15,814 nt of DNA from an uncultured Oscillospiraceae bacterium. Its GTDB lineage: Bacteria > Bacillota > Clostridia > Oscillospirales > Ruminococcaceae. The notes under the pieces were generated by a model that made no database searches, was not told the origin of the DNA, and saw nothing but the letters and a program-made list of their open reading frames with translations. The translations under genes and the position numbers were made by a program. Location of the stretch: contig CAJTSP010000056.1 in the NCBI GenBank assembly GCA_910578965.1, positions 1 through 15,814 of the forward strand, written 5' to 3'. Positions 13,323-15,814 of the stretch are shown in pieces. Numbering within the stretch: position 1 is the first letter of the stretch; each line of letters opens with the position of its first letter.

Positions 13323-14111
13323 TTATCCCTCCTGGTCCGGCGCCTCTTCGCCGGCGGCAATAAAAGCGCAAACAGCCCCCAGCAGGCCAAGCAGGCCGAG
13401 GCAGGCGCTGAGCATCAGCTCCTTATGGCCGGCCTGGTTTACCAGATACAGGCAGACCGTTTGGGGCAGCTCCAGGCAGGTACAAAGAAAAAAGGCAAGG
13501 CACCCCGTAACCGAAAGCCAGCGCCCGCAGCCGGCGCGGGGCAGATAGGCCGATTTGAGCAGCGCGGTAGAAAACAGCAGCGCCGCCAGCGCGCTGAACA
13601 CCTCGATTGTAGGCGCCACCCGCACAATGCCGGAGGGCTTAAAGATAAACCGTACCACCGTGAGCAGGTAAAACGAAACGGTGCCTGCGATCCCCCACGC
13701 GGCGCTGGCGCTGGGCAGGCTCGGCCGCGCCGAGAGGCGCGCCGCGCCCAGCAGCAGCAGCCAGAGCGCCGTAAGCAGCCAAAGCAGTTGCTGCACAAGC
13801 ACCGCCGCCCCCTGCCGGAGAGCGCCGGCCAGCCCGGCGCCGCCCAGCGCCGCAAAACCCAAAGCGCACAAAATGCTTATCAGCCCCTGCGCCGTACTGC
13901 GCCGCCACAGCCCCGCCGGGCGGCGGGCCGCCAAAAAGCCGGCCAGCACGCAAAGCACTGCTACCGCGCCCCCCACCGCATACCGCGCCCAAAGCGGCCC
14001 ATACACCAAAAGCCCGGTGGCAAGGTCGGTAAAATTGACAAGGTCCAGCCAGTGGGCCGCGCCGGCTGCGCCGGCTGCCAGCAGTACCAAAAATGTCGCA
14101 ATACGTTTCAT
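13323..14111 (-). CDS. Multi-pass membrane protein of unknown function
   Basis: I do not recognise the family. The 262-residue protein has about seven or eight hydrophobic segments: roughly 4-21, 43-62, 76-95, 103-122, 138-156, 165-185, 193-213 and 227-249. The first could be a signal anchor (MKRIATFLVLLAAGAAGAA). The C-terminus is short and acidic (GEEAPDQEG). Loops carry few conserved-looking charged residues, and no catalytic motif is evident. Its ATG overlaps the citrate synthase TGA by one base (TGATG), with GAGG 7 nt upstream inside the citrate synthase end, so the two are translationally coupled. The open frame extends upstream to 14378 but that part is a shadow of citrate synthase. 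A long GC palindrome follows the stop. Confidence 0.75.
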   Translation of the reverse strand: MKRIATFLVLLAAGAAGAAHWLDLVNFTDLATGLLVYGPLWARYAVGGAVAVLCVLAGFLAARRPAGLWRRSTAQGLISILCALGFAALGGAGLAGALRQGAAVLVQQLLWLLTALWLLLLGAARLSARPSLPSASAAWGIAGTVSFYLLTVVRFIFKPSGIVRVAPTIEVFSALAALLFSTALLKSAYLPRAGCGRWLSVTGCLAFFLCTCLELPQTVCLYLVNQAGHKELMLSACLGLLGLLGAVCAFIAAGEEAPDQEG

Positions 14112-15475
14112 CAGCGTTCCTCGATGCTCTTGTATTTTTGCCGCACGCCCAGGTACTTGTAGGCCGGGCGGATGATCCGGTTGGCGAACACCACCTCTTC
14201 CACCCGATGCGCACACCAGCCGGGCATGCGGCTGATGGCAAACAGCGGGGTAAACAGATCCTCCGAGATGCCCAGCATCCGGTAGATCAGCCCGCTGTAC
14301 AAATCGACATTGGCGCACACCAGCTTTGTTCCCCGCTCCTCGGCAAACACCTCGGGGCTGAGCTTTTCCACCAAGCACAGCAGCTCAAACTCGTCCTCAA
14401 AGCCCTTTTCATAGGCAAGGCTGCGCGCCTTTTCGCGCAGCACCTGGGCGCGCGGGTCGCTGACGGTATATACCGCATGGCCCATCCCGTAAATCAGCCC
14501 GCTGCCGTCCCCCGCCTGCCGACGCAGAATGCGGCGCAAAAATTCCCGCACCTCGTCCTCGTCCCGGTGGTTGTGCACCCCGGCCTGGATGTGCCCTAAC
14601 TGCTGCATCACCTTGTGGTTTGCGCCGCCGTGCTTAGGCCCTTTCAGGCTGCCGATGGCCGCCGCGATGGCCGAATAGGTATCGGTCCCCGAGCTCGAGA
14701 GCACCCGGCAGGCAAAGGTGGAATTGTTGCCGCCGCCGTGATCGGCGTGCACCATCAGGCACAGATCCAGCAGCTTTGCCTCCTCGTGGGTAAACTTCTG
14801 GTCCGCCCGGTAGGTAGCCAGGATGTGCTCGGCCGTGCTCTGGCCCGGGATAGGCAGATGGAAATACATACTTTGCCGGTCATACACACGGCGCTTGACC
14901 TGGTAGGCATTGACCATGATGGTGGGCAGCCCGGCAATCAGCCGGATCGACTGGCGCAGGATTCCCTCCAGGCTGAGGTCCTCCGGGTCGTCGTCGTAGC
15001 TGTAAAGCGCCAGCACGCTGCGGGCAAGCTTGTTCATGACGTTCGGGCTGGGGGCCTTCATAATCATGTCCTCGGCAAAGCCCTCGGGCAGCTCCCGGTG
15101 CGCCGCAAGGATTGCCCGGAAGGTCTCGAGCTCGTCGGCATTGGGCAGGCTGCCAAACAGCAAAAGCCAGATGACCTCCTCAAACACAAAACGGTCGTGC
15201 TCATAGGCCTCGTGCACGATCTCGTTGATGTTGACCCCCCGGTAGATCAGCTTGCCCGGGATCGGCACGACCCTGCCGTCCCCCGTGCGCTGGTAGCCCA
15301 CAACGTCGCACACGTTGGTCAGCCCGGCCAGCACGCCGGTACCGTCGGCGTTGCGCAGCCCCCGCTTAACCCCAAGCCGTTCGCTGGTTTCGGGGTCTAT
15401 GTAGTTATTTTTCAGATATTCGCGGCATAAAAATTCCATGGACTGGTTGTCCATCGCCATAGCGCCCTGCGCCAT
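14111..15475 (-). CDS. gltA: Citrate synthase
   Basis: Condenses oxaloacetate and acetyl-CoA to citrate, feeding 2-oxoglutarate and glutamate synthesis in anaerobes with a partial TCA pathway. The 454-residue protein fits the clostridial citrate (Si) synthase length. Substrate and catalytic residues are visible: H243 and H246 in MVHADHGGGNNS, H282 in KGPKHGGANHKVMQQ, H333 in GMGHAVYTVSDPR and D391 in ANVDLYSG. The CoA and citrate region SRMPGWCAHRVEE (415-427) is present. I chose the ATG at 15475, preceded by AAAGGGGGAAGGG, rather than the longer open frame to 15631, whose extra residues are Arg/Gly-rich and would begin upstream of the promoter. 2-Methylcitrate synthase is a possible alternative activity. 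The gene has its own promoter and is coupled to the membrane protein downstream. Confidence 0.95.
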   Translation of the reverse strand: MAQGAMAMDNQSMEFLCREYLKNNYIDPETSERLGVKRGLRNADGTGVLAGLTNVCDVVGYQRTGDGRVVPIPGKLIYRGVNINEIVHEAYEHDRFVFEEVIWLLLFGSLPNADELETFRAILAAHRELPEGFAEDMIMKAPSPNVMNKLARSVLALYSYDDDPEDLSLEGILRQSIRLIAGLPTIMVNAYQVKRRVYDRQSMYFHLPIPGQSTAEHILATYRADQKFTHEEAKLLDLCLMVHADHGGGNNSTFACRVLSSSGTDTYSAIAAAIGSLKGPKHGGANHKVMQQLGHIQAGVHNHRDEDEVREFLRRILRRQAGDGSGLIYGMGHAVYTVSDPRAQVLREKARSLAYEKGFEDEFELLCLVEKLSPEVFAEERGTKLVCANVDLYSGLIYRMLGISEDLFTPLFAISRMPGWCAHRVEEVVFANRIIRPAYKYLGVRQKYKSIEER

Positions 15476-15550
15476 ATCCCTTCCCCCTTTCCCGTTCTGC
15501 CGGCCCGCCCCGCTGCGGCATGCGCCGGCCGCTTTCCCTCTATACCTGTA

Positions 15551-15579
15551 ATCATACAGGGTCACGCGGCAAATTGCAA
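15551..15579 (-). promoter_or_regulatory. Promoter for citrate synthase
   Basis: Minus-strand TTGCAA (15574-15579, 4/6), a 17-bp spacer, then TATGAT (15551-15556, 5/6). Initiation near 15544 leaves a leader of about 70 nt containing a GCCGGC-bounded inverted repeat. Confidence 0.7.
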
Positions 15580-15645
15580 GCGACCCGGCATGCACCGGCT
15601 TTGCCGCTGCGCCCGCCAAAACATCCGCCATACGAGGTATCCGTT

Positions 15646-15814
15646 ATGAAAAAAGCCCTGCCGTCTATCCTGCTGTTTGCCGTGCTCACCTACCTTTTGC
15701 CCTTTGCCGGACTGCTGCTGCCGGCCGCCGCCTCCGGCCTGCCGGCCGGGCAAAAGCCCGCCCCGGGTACGGCAGGGCTTTGGGGTAGCCAGCAGCCCTC
15801 CGAGCCCGCCCCCG
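15646..15814 (+). CDS. Partial secreted or membrane-anchored protein, cut by the window edge
   Basis: Only the first 56 codons are in the window. The protein starts MKKALPSILLFAVLTYLLPF, a basic N-terminus followed by a long hydrophobic segment to about residue 30 with an Ala-rich PAAASG that could be a signal-peptidase site. It then turns into a Pro/Gly/Gln-rich stretch. GAGGT lies 7 nt before the ATG. It is divergent from citrate synthase, and no clear promoter was found in the 66 nt before it. Secreted proteins of this layout include SpoIID-like sporulation factors and lipoprotein-type enzymes, but nothing here allows a choice. Confidence 0.6.
   Translation, partial: MKKALPSILLFAVLTYLLPFAGLLLPAAASGLPAGQKPAPGTAGLWGSQQPSEPAP

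Noticed and set aside
1..15814. CRISPR arrays, tRNA or rRNA genes
   Set aside because: No spaced direct repeats, tRNA cloverleaf ends or rRNA segments were recognised on either strand.

Overview
The window looks like chromosomal DNA of a high-GC member of the Oscillospiraceae/Ruminococcaceae (Clostridia; the Faecalibacterium, Gemmiger and Subdoligranulum neighbourhood is my best guess). This is inferred from the short-form HisG/HisZ pathway, the clostridial-type citrate synthase, the single-chain glycyl-tRNA synthetase, strong AGGAGG-type ribosome sites and TATACT-type promoters. No rRNA, tRNA, CRISPR array or phage module was seen.

Layout, left to right. (1) 62-4667, minus strand: a tightly packed histidine operon transcribed right to left, hisZG - hisD - hisC - hisB, probably continuing past the left edge. 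The first gene is a HisZ-HisG fusion. (2) 4668-5060: the his leader. It holds an extended -10 promoter and a 248-bp AT-rich element with 23-bp imperfect terminal inverted repeats sitting between promoter and first gene. The terminator of the next gene abuts the promoter. (3) 5075-9117, minus strand: a membrane acyltransferase, an M29 aminopeptidase and glycyl-tRNA synthetase. (4) 9353-9940, plus strand: xanthine phosphoribosyltransferase, divergent from glyS, each with its own promoter. (5) 10039-12025, minus strand: a HAD-family hydrolase and glyceraldehyde-3-phosphate dehydrogenase. (6) 12344-13117, plus strand: an orphan histidine-kinase-like ATPase with no recognisable phosphoacceptor histidine. 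(7) 13323-15475, minus strand: citrate synthase translationally coupled to a multi-pass membrane protein of unknown function. (8) 15646 to the right edge, plus strand: the start of a secreted or membrane-anchored protein.

Most genes are housekeeping: histidine biosynthesis, translation, purine salvage, glycolysis and entry to the citrate/glutamate branch. The points most worth a second look are the hisZG fusion, the MITE-like element in the his leader, the His-less kinase, and several long GC-rich hairpins placed at gene ends that lack the usual U-tract. I did not find a clear new defence, secretion or biosynthetic system here.
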